64,000 bases of DNA from Adineta vaga (Eukaryota; Rotifera), in the NCBI GenBank assembly GCA_021613535.1, contig CP075493.1:1860001-1924000 (forward strand), in the 5' to 3' direction. The stretch's first letter is position 1. Each line of letters starts with the position of its first letter. A program made the position numbers and the translations under genes. This document shows positions 24,041 through 36,800 of this stretch, one piece after another. The notes beneath the pieces are model-generated. The model worked only from the letters and a program-made list of their open reading frames with translations, was not told the origin of the DNA and ran no database searches.

Positions 24041-26425
24041 AGAAAGAAAGTATCTCCGAAATACTTTTGGAAATAGGTTGACGTTATAATTGGGAGTCGA
24101 GGAACATTGTTTTTAGTGCTCTTTTCTGGAGAGTTTTTTCATAGGGAACCGATCTGGTGAAGAATGAATACACAGTTTGCTTCGAAGTCGTATTTATCGT
24201 ACAATAACGTGTTTTGTTTTAAGCTCTTGATTTCCGACCGTGAGAGATGTGTTTAGCATTTAAGTTGTTGATTTGTTTATGTCCGAGGTAGGGAAATCTC
24301 GTATTTGAAATGCACTATAATTTATAAATTGAAGTTTGATGGGTATCATATGATATTTTGTGAAACTGTCTACTCTTAATATAGTGTCTTCTGAAAATGT
24401 TTCAATAGTGGAAAGGTTATGAAGAAGAAGGATGACCGTCGATGCGTGTTATGAGCCTTTCAATCGGTCCGCTGCACTTATTCCCATGGGTGATCTATTA
24501 GGAACGACTGGGAAATTATTTCTTAAACATTATGTTGTGCATGAAAACGTAGCAAAATATTCTTCCGAACTTTTTTTTGAATATTTCTTATAATAGAGAG
24601 TTTAGTTTAAAGTCTGAGTGCCTCACAAATCGTTACTATATTTGTAACGTTAGAGAGTTGGGGTTGACGTCAAGATAAAGTGAATGACGAGTTTGACAAC
24701 TTTATTTAGTTGCTTCTTTTATTTGACGTTTGATGTCTAATGATAGAAAGATGTTTTGTATTCGTACATCTTTCAAGATAAAAAAGTAAGTTTTAGAGAA
24801 AAGAGTGTATCGCAGTCTGAATTAACTAATGATTAGAGACACAATTTAGGATATAAATCGCATCTGGATGCAACTTCCGATATATTCGAGCTTAAATGAA
24901 AGACGACAAAATGCATTTGTAAACACAAAGAGTGTTTCATATTTACATAGTGACCCGTACTTATTAGTCCTTTCCTATTCATTATCATTCTGAGAATTAC
25001 AAGAGTATGATTAATTCGCGAGTAGTAAAGTCGTTCTGTCTTAAGTTTACACATATTTCTTTTTGAATATATTCATCATCGGTGTCGATGAAACCGACTA
25101 TACTAGATCTGTCGAAGTTTTTCATGCTGTGCATTCAAATAACTACACATGATAATGAACATTTAGTTGTTGAATGTACATCCAAAATAGTTTCTTTATC
25201 TAATATGAAGATTTTGTTTATTTGAGAAATCAATGTGAACTGCCTTTCTGAATTCATCGATTGTGATGAACATTTCTTCTAAAATATACCATCGACGCAT
25301 GTATCATGACATTTGTTTCATTGAACCGATGGCATATGGATCACTGACTTTTTGACTATGAATATATTCATGAAGTATATAATTGTCATATTTACACTAA
25401 ATGGAAATGTTCTTTCATATAATATTGGTATTTTAACAAAGATAGGATTATATCTAACATGAATTAACAAATAATATATAACATTAGTCTAAAAGAGATA
25501 ACAAAATTAATGATAAACTTTGCTTGGTTTGATTCAATCAATTTGGATTGCAATGCTCTAAATATATTTGTAAAAAAGTATCGAATTCGTATAATAGTTA
25601 CCTGTAACCTTTGAACAATTTCACAGCATCCAAACAACGAGAATTCAAACGAGTGTTGCATCATAACCAAGATAAAAATGAAGACATGATCAAACGTCAT
25701 TCGAAAGACGAGCTTGTAAATTTTAAAATAATCGATTGTAAACGGATATTATCCATTGTCATAATTAGGTAAATAACTATTGAATCTATACAAAAAATTC
25801 AATAAACTCTTTTTCTTTATTTTCTAATACTTGATGTTTCCAGATAAAAACTGTCTCTTCTATCAGAAAACATATACATTTTGACCAAAATTATAGACTA
25901 TATGATTGTTCGGTCTTTTTTCAATGTTTTAAATTCTAATGAAAACAAATAATAATGTTGATGTCTTGCGTAGAAGAAGTTTTTCTTTTCTACTTTCATG
26001 GCAAAAGAAATAAAAAAAACTTCCATATTTAGACTTACGAAATGAGAACAAAATTAAAAATGAACATTCCGTAAATTTCATCTATATTTCTACTCATTTT
26101 GTTTCTTATTTATAGACAAGCAGTAATTTATTAGAGCAACTCTATTTTCATTTAATTATCATAAGTGTTCTAATCCTTTTTGATCATTGTCTTTGAAGGT
26201 AGTATTTGTTTAAAGCATCATGTGATATATCCTTCTCATTATCGTCTTTCGATAGATCCCTATTATTTTATTCTTCTATAGAATAATTTTGTCTATTCAT
26301 TTATGTAAATCTAGGTTTACAATAGAAGAACTTCTGGAATACTCGACTGTTTTTTTCGAAACCTATTTAATTCTCATTTGATCGTATCTTACGTTAATAT
26401 TACGAGAAACTATGTTTTATTTCAG
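24041..26425. other. Repeat-flanking DNA without a clear gene
   Basis: No convincing gene. A minus-strand stretch near 25220-25340 reads like protein (MRRWYILEEMFITIDEFRKA) but is preceded by a stop and has no partner exon; it may be a gene relic. Confidence 0.4.
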
Positions 26426-26817
26426 ATTCTCTCAACATTAAAAATCTATTGTGGAACACTTTCATATCATTTTCCTTCGAAACAATTTGAGGTCAATTAC
26501 CTCTATACTTTCCGAAATATACATAATACATTATGACTTTCTCATATAGCTCAATGGAATATTCACTCGTTGATAATTCAATATATTGTAATCAATTGCT
26601 TTTTTTAGTATCGTGTGTTCCATAATTTCGTTATTTATCAGCAAATTTATTACGTCAATATGGTCCTACACAACCAAATTTATATGGTATGATGTTGATT
26701 AATTTGACATATGCATCTTTTAAATTCAAATCCGACGTAGTTGATATTTTTGAACAATTTTTTATCAATCATTTTCCTACTATTGAAATTTTATTCATCA
26801 CATCAGATATTACGTAG
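26426..26817 (+). pseudogene. Relic of a multi-exon gene (F-box/LRR-like)
   Basis: A good acceptor (tttatttcag at ~26425) precedes an open stretch, ILSTLKIYCGTLSYHFPSKQ and onward, to a stop at 26534. A second open stretch (26638-26817) reads LRQYGPTQPNLYGMM and FINHFPTIEILFITSDIT before a stop. The leucine/isoleucine-rich wording resembles C-terminal parts of the rotifer F-box family, but that is a guess. A transposon-like element begins ~30 bases downstream and may have truncated it. Confidence 0.4.
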
Positions 26818-26845
26818 ATGTATAAAAGCCTACTTTGAAAATAAA

Positions 26846-28656
26846 AAAGGAGTTTTCGAGAACCTTTTTGGAGGTTCGGCCCGCTGGTAAAATTCAGAAC
26901 CCACAAAAAGCTTCTGGCTCAAAGAGGGTTCTGTTAAAACCTAACAGAACTTTTCATTATTCTATACAAAAATAAGGTTCAGTCTGACATAAAAGGTGTG
27001 TTTAATGGTTTTTCAGAAAATTATTTTCTCTTTATATCTAGGTTGATTTGTGCACGTATTCCAGTGTCGCAAGTGCGTCTTTTTATGTTAAGCTCTCAAA
27101 TAGACCGAAAGAGTGAATTAAGCTACAGTCGAATCACGCTTTTTGCCTGCTACCGATTGGCTCAATTCAGCCCTAACCTAAGTCACTTTCTCAGTCTGTT
27201 TTTGACCTTGTAATATAAACAGACACACTTGCAGTACTTGAATACGTGTACAAATCAACCTAGATATAAAAAGAAAATCATTCTACTTTTATTTCTAATA
27301 TCCCACTTACCATTTCTCTGCAATATAGATCGGTCTAAATATAAAAGAAGAAAATATTTAGTTTTCTATATAAAATATAACTCACATTTCGTTAGACTTT
27401 CGATCTGAATCTAAATGACAATAGAAAATATTCAATCTAAAATTCAAAGTATCAATCAACTTTAATCAGATATGGCTATGAACCGAAATGATAACAATAA
27501 ATATTTAACATATTGTTTTGAAAATAAATCATTTTTACCCACATATCTATACAAACCTAAATGATAATAGAGAATGTTTCATTTCGTATTTAAAATATTA
27601 CTTACTCTTAATCAAATATCGATATGTACCTATACAACAATAAGAAATATTTCATATGATATTTAGTTTCGAAAGCTGTCCGAATAGAGAAACCGCTGAA
27701 AAAGATCATTTTATTTGTAAAGAATATTTTCAAAAGATTGAGCTCGGTGAAATGATAAACTTTTGAATAGTTCTTTAGTTCATTTCATCAGAGTTCATGG
27801 ACTTGAGCTGATCAACTCCTACCCTCTATTGTTGACATAACATATAAGTTAGTTTGAGCTATATTAGAGCCGTTCTCTGTTAACTTGTAACTGCCCTGAA
27901 CATGATTTTGTTACATGTAAGTAATAAGAGAAAAACCTTCCTCATATTTGGATGACTGAAAAACTGCTTGGAATAATCATATACTGATAGTGGACTCTCA
28001 CCATCGTCGATGCAAAACATTAAGTTGTTCAGTTCATACCTAAGATCGTTATTGACAACTTGAAATGGCCAAAGCATTTCCGTTTTTTGTTATGACAAAA
28101 CTCAAAAGAGAAAAGAAAGTTGTTAAATTGTTGTTGACTTGCATGAACAAACGAACGTATATACATTTTTGAGTGTGTGACTCTGTTCTTCAGTTGAGGA
28201 AACTTACGATACTCCAACATTCACTGAGGCAGCTATATCAGGTTGCGGATTTTAGAGAAGAAACTTCACATTTAGTAACGTCGAAGGAAAAAATCTCTAT
28301 GATTCAATATTATCAGACCGAACCCTTTCAAACTGAGTATTTTTGGGCAGAATCCTTTTGGTTCAAAATAAATAAAACAGAACTTTTTTAAGTTCTGCAG
28401 TTGTACTACCGAACCAACTGGATTCAGTTTCGTCTCACGAAGGAGTTTTCAAGGTTCAGTAGAAAAATATCTAAACATTCTGTAGTTTAAGGGATGACTG
28501 ACAAAACTCTTCATAGTTTAGAATTGTCGGACAAAACCCTTTGTAGTTCAGAATTGTTGCCCAGAACCTTTCTTGGTTTCTCATATGTCATACAGAACCT
28601 TTTCCGGTTCTGAAGATGTTGCAGAACCCAAAAAGGTTTTGGAACACTCCTTTTCT
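26846..28656. mobile_element. Non-autonomous element with ~30-bp terminal inverted repeats
   Basis: The left end (26846-26880, core aaggagttttcgagaacctt) matches the reverse complement of the right end (28622-28656, core aaggagtgttccaaaacctt). Many gaacctttt/cagaaccc sub-repeats lie inside both ends (26880-26970, 28310-28620). The interior has a nested inverted repeat and diverged ~80-base tandem units (~27320-27670). No transposase was recognised. Target duplication is unclear. Confidence 0.6.
27021..27278. repeat. Nested long inverted repeat (58-bp arms)
   Basis: 27022-27080 pairs with 27220-27278 (core atatctaggttgatttgt against acaaatcaacctagatat) with ~7 mismatches over 58 bases and a spacer of ~140 bases. 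It lies inside the larger element. Confidence 0.75.
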
Positions 28657-29187
28657 TCTTTTAGAGGATAGATAAAAACAATTAATATCATTATATTTAT
28701 CAAATTTACGTATTTTTAATGTTCGACTAGTACCGATCGGTCCTCAGAGAGAGAATATCTAAATAGAAGATTTTGTTCAGTTTTCGATGCTGTATCTTTT
28801 AGTACATTAAACGAATAGTTTCGGGAGTGGTTGTCAGTAAATTTGATGTATTTTTTTATTCGTTCAACCAGATGCGCTAAAATTCGGATCTCGAGGTTTT
28901 CAATGATGCTGAACAAAATCAAAACATAAAATCAAGAGGAGAAATTTTGACGAGTGTTTCTTCTCTTTAAGAGAGTTTTTTAAAGAATATAGATGCGTTA
29001 ATCATCATTATAGTTCTTTCAGAGAGGGGTCAGCGAATCCTACAGATGAGCGTTGCTTGTATAGATACGTTGAACACAATAAAACTGAGCTAACGAATAA
29101 AATTCGCATTAGTTTAGAAAAAGACTAATCGTCTTTCTTAATTCACTTTGATTCAATCAATTAGTCAGTCTGCTTGAGACGAATGAA

Positions 29188-31045
29188 ATCGAGTTACAAT
29201 TACTATTGGTTTTCTCTTTTCTTTTGGTTAAGTAATAGTTCTACATCATCGATGAATAATAAAACCTTGACTCATTTGTTCTCACTAACTATATCATAGA
29301 ATGGCTGATATATCTAAACATCTGGAGTGTTCTCTTCTAGTAGGAGAATGTAAATGCGATTGAAGATGACGTACTTAATCGTTCCTAGGTTGTTATGCTG
29401 TTTTTCTAACGACGTAAAATCAAAGTACACAGAATGTCACATTGCTTATCACAAGTATCTCGCGTGCCTATTTTTTTTCCTTCTTGTCACCAGTTTTACT
29501 TCCTTCGTATATATATAATGGGTGTCCCAGAATAAATTATACTGTTTATATTTTTTGAAGATTTCTCCTCTACTATCGCCATGATGGAGACACGTTTTTT
29601 TTATCAAAAGATAGCCCTTGAAATTCTCTATAAAATCACATATGATTAGATCCAAACGCTGTTTAGGATATATTTGAAAAATTATGAAAAGTAATGACAT
29701 ATAAAAAAGTTGCACAACATAACGAATGGGCGCGCTTTGCGTCCCAATTTTTATCACTTACTTTGCCTCAGTAGAAAAAAAAATAAATCAAAAGATGCAG
29801 CGTGAAAACCTCTACAATTTATAAAGAACAAATTATAAAAAGAGGAAATAAGAAAAAAGAATTCAACTTGTGCCAAAACGATATATCATTTTCGCACAGT
29901 CGAAATTTGATGACTATAGAAACTTTGTCTATTTTGGAAGCAAAAATTGCAACCATAAAATAGGCGGTCTTATCTAAAATGTAGAGCTTTTCACGGTGCA
30001 TCTTTTTGTATGTTTTATTTTTCTAACAGGACGAAGTAAGCGATGAAAAAGTGGGACGAAAAGCGGGACCCATTCCCTATGTCCAATCCGTTACATTTGT
30101 CAGCTTTTAGTGTCGTTATTTTTCATCTTTTTTCAAACATATCCAAAATAGTTTTTGGACCTTGCGATATATAGTTTTGTAAAGAATTTCAAGGGCTATC
30201 TTTTAATAAAAAAACGTGTCTCCATCATGGCGATAGTAGAGGAGAAATCTTAAAGATACAAACAGTATAATTTATTCTGGGACACTTGTTGTTTATTAAT
30301 ATGCACATGAATTGTTTTGTTTGTGTTATTTTCTTCCTATACATCTGATGTATCAGGGATAAAGGTCGAAAAAACAATCAATCTTTTATTATAGAATAAA
30401 TTACTCGACAAAGATGATTTTAGTAGAAATCATGAATAGGTATTGTATCGATGATATCTAAGTGTTTAATTTATGATTGAATATTAAAACCAAGGGAATA
30501 ATCATATCATGATACTCGCTTTCCATCTGTCGTCGTTTAGCAATGACTTTGCGCAAAGAAATAAAATTAAATAGCGCAGTTTTTTTTAACTGTTTTTATC
30601 ATCAATGAAATATCGGACAAACGTTTTGTACTTATGGTTATAATAAAAGTGAACAAGTACGATAAATGACTTGAAAAATAAATTCATTATTAATTTATAA
30701 TTGCGTTTCAAGTCCAAAGATAGTTTTTCACGATTGAAACTGAATTCTATATATTATGTATGATGTAGTAAATATTGAGAATCGAATTATCTTTCAAAAC
30801 AATGAAATATATCAAGTTCTAATGAATACAACCTGAGAAAATTGTTCTCAGTGACCTGATACATTTAATCTACATGAACTAAATGTCGATCATACTGTAA
30901 GAACGATCAAGAAAACATATCGTATTTAAAGAGTGGGTAGACGTTCCACTAGATAGAATATCTTGCACGCAATTTAGTTATTGTCTTACTGAATATAATC
31001 ATTACAACATATCATATTCATAATTATTACATGAAATTTGATTTA
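29188..31045 (+). repeat. Second copy of the VMP1 locus flanks, VMP1 absent
   Basis: 29188-29516 matches the upstream flank of VMP1 and 30297-31045 the downstream flank, same order and orientation, ~14 kb from the first copy. The ~1.6 kb holding VMP1 is missing; a terminal-inverted-repeat element sits exactly at the junction. About 75 additional bases are present near 30555-30640. No VMP1 exon remnant is seen. Confidence 0.88.
29520..30287. mobile_element. Non-autonomous DNA element with ~150-bp inverted repeats
   Basis: Left end ggtgtcccagaataaattat and right end ataatttattctgggacac are inverted copies. The match continues inward for ~150 bases at high identity, including ctactatcgccatgatggag and gatagcccttgaaattct. 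The middle ~450 bases are not symmetric and encode nothing recognisable. Termini of the GGGTGTCCC kind fit the Tc1/mariner or a related superfamily. It occupies the place of VMP1 in the duplicated locus. Confidence 0.85.
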
Positions 31046-31468
31046 AAATGGGAGAATATATTTTTACATCCAAATCAATCATTTAGATATTTTCTTTTAT
31101 GAGAATTCCAGTGCAAGCATTTCATTTGTATAATAATCTTTGATTCACACAGCAGATGTTTCTTTCTTGAAACGATATTAGAACAAGGTAACATGCACTC
31201 AAATAAACCAATATAGTCATCAATCCATTCATATAAGATCATCACCTTGAATTAGTATTAATAAAAGAAAACAATTACATGAAATACTTATTTGTTATAA
31301 ACTTTATTGTAAACATTAACATTCACAAAATATTTTAGTAATATATGAACTGATAAAGGATCTTTTTTTCTTCTTTCTCTTTCTTTTGATTTACAAAACA
31401 AGAGAAAAAACTTTATTTTCATATATTATATTTATATCACGTGACAATTAAAATTGAATTAGTTCGAT

Positions 31469-31960
31469 TTAATTTTGATGACAATATCTTGTTATTTCTG
31501 AAATATTACAAAGATTTTCACAACAGGATTCTGTAATAACATGTTTGGTTAAACGTGTTGACGAGATGGCTCGTTTCGTATTCGTTAATTTATAAGATGA
31601 TGCCGATCCATCTTGTTCTAAAACTCGACAAACAACACTTAACATTAAAAGTAAATTTGGACCACAAGCATGATAAACTCGTTCTAATAAACAATTTTCA
31701 ACTCGAAAATTCTTTTTGCGAATTTTAATCACGCTATATTCAGATAGCAATTGATTATCATATTCCACAAAACATTGATTCGATTGAATACGTTGTTGAT
31801 AAGTTATTCCTACTGATTTAATGTGATGTATTGTTCCATCAATTTCACGACGAGTTACTGAATTAATCTGAACATTAGAATCTATTCTTTCCATCGATAT
31901 ACTTTTATTGATAATGACCATTGCAAATAAAGATAAAATAAAATATCTATCTAATATCAT
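31469..31960 (-). CDS. Insulin-like peptide precursor 1
   Basis: Single-exon frame of 163 residues from ATG 31960. A signal peptide (MILDRYFILSLFAMVIINKS) leads into a pro-region, then a B-chain-like segment ACGPNLLLMLSVVC with the insulin Cys-X11-Cys spacing, a C-peptide with basic sites (NTKR, and TRLTK before the A chain), and an A chain SCCENLCNISEITRYC with the exact CC-X3-C-X8-C pattern. Two further cysteines precede the B motif (NQCFVEYD and VENCLLE) and are shared with the neighbour at 33.3-33.9 kb. Secreted insulin-family peptides signal through receptor tyrosine kinases or relaxin-type receptors; which applies here is unknown. Confidence 0.9.
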   Translation of the reverse strand: MILDRYFILSLFAMVIINKSISMERIDSNVQINSVTRREIDGTIHHIKSVGITYQQRIQSNQCFVEYDNQLLSEYSVIKIRKKNFRVENCLLERVYHACGPNLLLMLSVVCRVLEQDGSASSYKLTNTKRAISSTRLTKHVITESCCENLCNISEITRYCHQN

Positions 31961-33334
31961 GATTTCGTTTTAAGAAGAAAAAAATTTGGACGCTAAATGA
32001 AAAGTAAATTTAGTAGTTAACACTAGATAAAAGAAATTGTCCTACTTAATATTTGTAATATGTTCTATTTTGTCTTCGTGAAGAAATATATTTGGATATG
32101 TTTAGTGAAAATATTAGCCGTATATATATATACGAGATATTCTCTGCAAAAAAATAGAATAGAAAAGAAGAAAAAGAGAAGGAAACACACGAGGAAATTT
32201 GTTCTTTTCTTTTAAAAGGATTCTGATCATGATTTAAGCATAATTGTCATAAAAGTTATAAGTATGCTTATTTTAAACAACAGATGGAGAATAGAATGTT
32301 TCGCTATGATTTTCATAGGAAATGGACATGATTACCTATAAGTCATACCTTTGTTCTATTTCTCTTAAGAAACTGTATCCATGACGCCATCAAAAATACT
32401 TATTTAATTAAGAAATTTCATGGTATGCAAATCTTACGAGTTTAATTCGACTAATAAATATAAACTATTCTTGAATGTATTGATTGATTCATTTTTTGAC
32501 AAACAATTTCTATTGAATACAAAGAAAGTATCCGAATACGTTTTTATATTTCAGATAAAGACGATGGATGAAAAAAGAATATAACTATAGCGTTAATAAT
32601 AACGAGAGCAGAAAAAGAATTAAATGTAGATATTATATGACGCCTCCTACGCTGTCCTCAGTGTGAATTTTCACAAAATACAGGAAAAATGATGTTTTCA
32701 GGATATTCGGTACACATGGGATTTCTTTCAAAACTATTGTATATTCTAAGATGAGTTTTCGAACGAATATTTCAACTGATACTTAGTATCGGTAATAAAA
32801 AGTGTTTATTAAGCATAAATGTTTGATCCGAATATTAATAGTAATATGATTGACATCAAGTAATAAGAGAGAAACATTCGCTTGGAATTAGCATGTGTTT
32901 TATATAAATATTTGAAGAAATATATTTGTTGATTAGTTTTTATGTGAGAAAATTCATAAGACAAGATCCTATGTGCTTAATTAATTTAATCCGCTTTATA
33001 ATTTGACAAGAATGAAATATAGAGTTTTGTATCTTTTAGTAGTGAATATAAAAATTAAATAAAATAGAACTTTGCACTGACATGAAAGATTATTGAAACA
33101 AAGAAAAGCTTTTCTCTATTAGAATAATAAATTATGACTTTTCAAAGGATTCGAATATTTCATGACATATATATATAACGTGGAAGCACAATATTTAGAG
33201 GTTTTTTTATTGGAGTTTTCATAAAATTTTCTTTTTCGACAAAATAGAACAAAAAATGAATATCATTTGAAATCTTTTTTCTCTTCTCTGTTCTTCTTCT
33301 TGTTCATTAGGATTTTTATTTTTAATAAATTGTA
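31961..33334. other. Intergenic between the two insulin-like genes
   Basis: AT-rich spacer holding the upstream region of peptide gene 1 and the 3' end of gene 2. No gene recognised; a few TA-rich microsatellites (~32120, ~33165). Confidence 0.5.
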
Positions 33335-33857
33335 TTACCATCTCGAAGAACAATACTGAACAAATTCAGCTATTGTACATGCACTTTCGCAACAATAATT
33401 ATAGCCGGATCTATTGAGAAAATAATTTGGTTCATTATTTGTTTGTTGCCGTCGTTGAATATGTTGTTGATGATTTTGTTCAGCAGTTGAACAAACTAAA
33501 TTTCGAAGTTGATTAAATAATCTTGAACCACATGGAGCACGATAAGCTCGATTTAATCGACATTCTTCGACTTTAAAGAATTTGTTTTTTAGTTTAATAA
33601 CTTCACCTTCAGTTAATTGTTTTGATTGATCTCGTAATTCCACGCTACATTGTTCTAATGAAATAAAAACATATACATATACAGTATCTTTCATACGGTC
33701 CACTCACCTTGATAGAAACACGTTGATTATATGTTATATTAACACTTTTAATTGTATATTGTGTTCCATCGATATATTTTTGTTTGGATGTCGAATCAAT
33801 GGCAAACGATCCTGATAATGAACAGCAACAAACTAATAGAAGAAAAGTACTAAACAT
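33335..33857 (-). CDS. Insulin-like peptide precursor 2
   Basis: Two exons on the minus strand. Exon 1 from ATG 33857 encodes a signal peptide (MFSTFLLLVCCCSLSGSFA) and the stretch IKSVNITYNQRVSI, which matches gene 1 (HIKSVGITYQQRI). Exon 2 (~33335-33652) carries the B motif PCGSRLFNQLRNLVC (Cys-X12-Cys, one residue longer than usual), a C-peptide with RR, and the A chain CCESACTIAEFVQYC (CC-X3-C-X8-C). The two extra N-terminal cysteines are conserved (QCSVELR, VEECRLN). The donor is uncertain: the strong GTGAGT at ~33711 does not keep frame with the visible acceptor, while a GT four bases later does. Tandem paralogue of gene 1, same strand. Confidence 0.85.
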
Positions 33858-36800
33858 GTTATCCGATCTTGTTCTTGTTAATAATAGAAATGGTGAGAAT
33901 TATATATAATAATAGATGAGTATCGGGAAAAAAGAAAAGAACGTCGACATTCGAAAAGGAAGAAAAAGTACTGGAGAAGTACTGCATGAACAACGTTTGT
34001 TGATGTTGAATAAAACAAAGGAAGCAAAAAAAGAGAGAGAGAGAGAGTAATTATTTCTAATTGTGTTGAACATTAATCCTAGAAAAGAGATCTTTTCTTT
34101 TTCCTATTTTAAAAGAAGATCCAACATTATTGCAGAAAGCATACTTAATATGTTAATAATCTATTTTAATGTTGATATAATGAGAATATCTTATAAAAAT
34201 ACTTGAGAGATTATTCCAGACAATGAACGTCAATAAACGAATGTAGTACATTCTTTAACTCTTGATCTTATGATACGACGTCATGCTTTAGTACTCAATT
34301 TACACCCACCCTCAAATATGTCAGAATAATCATTTGACTATGACGTTTTGTTGATAATAACAGTTACATACGGATAAATTTGAAGAACTTAGGATTAAAA
34401 AAAATGACATTTGATTTCAGTTGAACTACATCATTTATGAGAATATCTTTTAATGATATTTATACACAGATGAAAAATTAGTCATTCAAATAATAATACG
34501 AATAGGATATATTCGTCTTCATCTTGTTTGCCAAGCAAAATATGTATTCATTGTCAACAGTACTTGTCTTTTTAATGAGATAGAGCGAAAACATCATCAG
34601 TAGAAAAAAAGACATTCTTACAGTTCATCTGAACTTTATTGTCAAATGTGAAGTGCCTTCTAGTATACTCGTTTCGTTACTTTTCCGTGTATATAATCAC
34701 GCATGTTTTTATTCAAAACACTTAGACAACAATTTGCTGTTTTTTTCCCTTTCCTATTCATTAATTAGTTTTCAAGTAAATGTTCATTTCATGAAAATTA
34801 TAGGACTATTTCAGTTCATAAAGTATTAAGAAAATAGAAAACTCTATTTACGAATTTTTTTCAAAATATTATAGAATATAGAATGCATTCTCTTGTAACG
34901 ATCTTCATTTTAATATTAAACTATTAAAAAAAATAGCGAATTAATATATAATTTATCATTTTGATCAACGAAAACACAATGTTTCTATAGAAAGAATTTA
35001 GTAAATACCATAAAGTTAATCAATACTATGTAGGTAGTAATATAAATTTTGTATGAATAATAATTCTAGTTTTTATTTAGTCTTGTATCTAAGATTGATT
35101 TTATGAATATAATATGAATCATTTCTTGATTTTGTACATAAATGTTTGATAAACAGAAGTTCTAATGTTGATCAAAGTGGTTCTTTATTTGCTCAATACT
35201 TTGAATACTATATGCAAGATTATGTATAGAAATGAAAGAAAACGAATGAAATACGTAGGTTTCTGTTAATTCATCGATCGAATTTATATATATGTATGTA
35301 TAAATTCGCATGCATATGCACATCTACTTGACTCGATATGCATAGCCTAGATGAAACTCATTCATCCGGAGGATTGTCGATTAATATAGTATGAAAGAAA
35401 AAAAGTCGATACGAAAGAAAAAGTAAAAATATATTTCGAAAATAACTTTAACATCGTTCTACACGGATAAATTCTTCGAGTTTTTTCTTTCTCTCTCTAA
35501 TATCACCCATCATCCCCGATTTATTTAATACAACATTTTGCAATCATTGATGAATAGAACGTAAAGAGAGAGAGAGAAAAAAAAAGAGAAAAAAGGAGGA
35601 CTAACATTATATAAAACTCACTTATGTATATATGAACTTAATCCTTATTCAATTCGATAGAGCATAAAACTCTCGCTTCTTTCTTTTTCTTCTCTTCGAT
35701 TCGTTTATTTCTTTAGTTTGAAATTTTCGAAAAAAAAAGTTTTTCAAGTAAAAATCTTAAGTAGATGATTCTAATTCTTCTCAATCAATCATCCATACAT
35801 CAACTTTTTCATTTTTCTTTTTTTCATTTGTATTTATATGCATATATATATCGCAAATCATCAATGCTAGAATTCATTTTCTTTAGTTAAGATAGAATCA
35901 AACTATTTCTACCCTAGATTAATCTATCATATCATTCATTGCTTTTTTTTGTTTTTATATAGACATGAACTAAAATTCTGTTTCGAAAAGTTAGACATCG
36001 AGGTATAACTATCTGCTATTAAAACAAATCAACATGCGAATTTTCTTCTAAAATCCATCTCGTATTTCTTTCTATTCTCGAACCATCTGTGTTTCGATCC
36101 CTGCACTTTTAGTACCACTAAATCTCCTCGATATATATATATATATGTGTGCTTGCCTTTTTGAATGCATTACATCTGCATATATTCTCGTCGTATAAAA
36201 AAAATCTTTTCATTCTTCTTTGTCTAGATTGACTGACACAAATATCGCTACCAGTTTTGTTTTTTTTGTATTTAAGACAAAACTAAAAAGTCTAAGCATT
36301 TATTTCTCCTCTCTTTCTCTCCATCGTATTTAGTTTTAATCAAGATAGATTTTCATTTCTAAAGAAAAATGATGAAATCAATTCTTAACATGTTAAAACT
36401 CCCATTAATTTTTTGTACATATAAATTGATCTAGATATATGTATACGTACAGGTAAGAATCCTCCACATTAAATATATGTAAATGTGAGAAATCGATTTC
36501 TCTTGACTGATCGTGTCTGCCTATGTAATAGATGATAAAAAATACTATATTTTTTTCTATCACACCTTTTTCCTCTTTCTTGAAATTACTTATATATGAC
36601 GCGCGAAAAGAAGATGATAATTGGAAGATCACGAAGAGAAGTAAACGATGCTGTGTGTATGTATATGCGTCTTTGGCCTTCGATCTTCTCTTCTTCTTCT
36701 TTTTTTTACGAAAAAAAACTGCGCGCATACAAGCGCATCATATGTGTTATAGACGTGCGCATCTTTACTTCTTCCCTGTTCTCTGCCTGACATGTTCTAT

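Noticed and set aside
27880-28220. Minus-strand open frames inside the TIR element as a transposase
   Set aside because: Short, no DDE/DDD spacing or DNA-binding motif, and no continuation in neighbouring frames.
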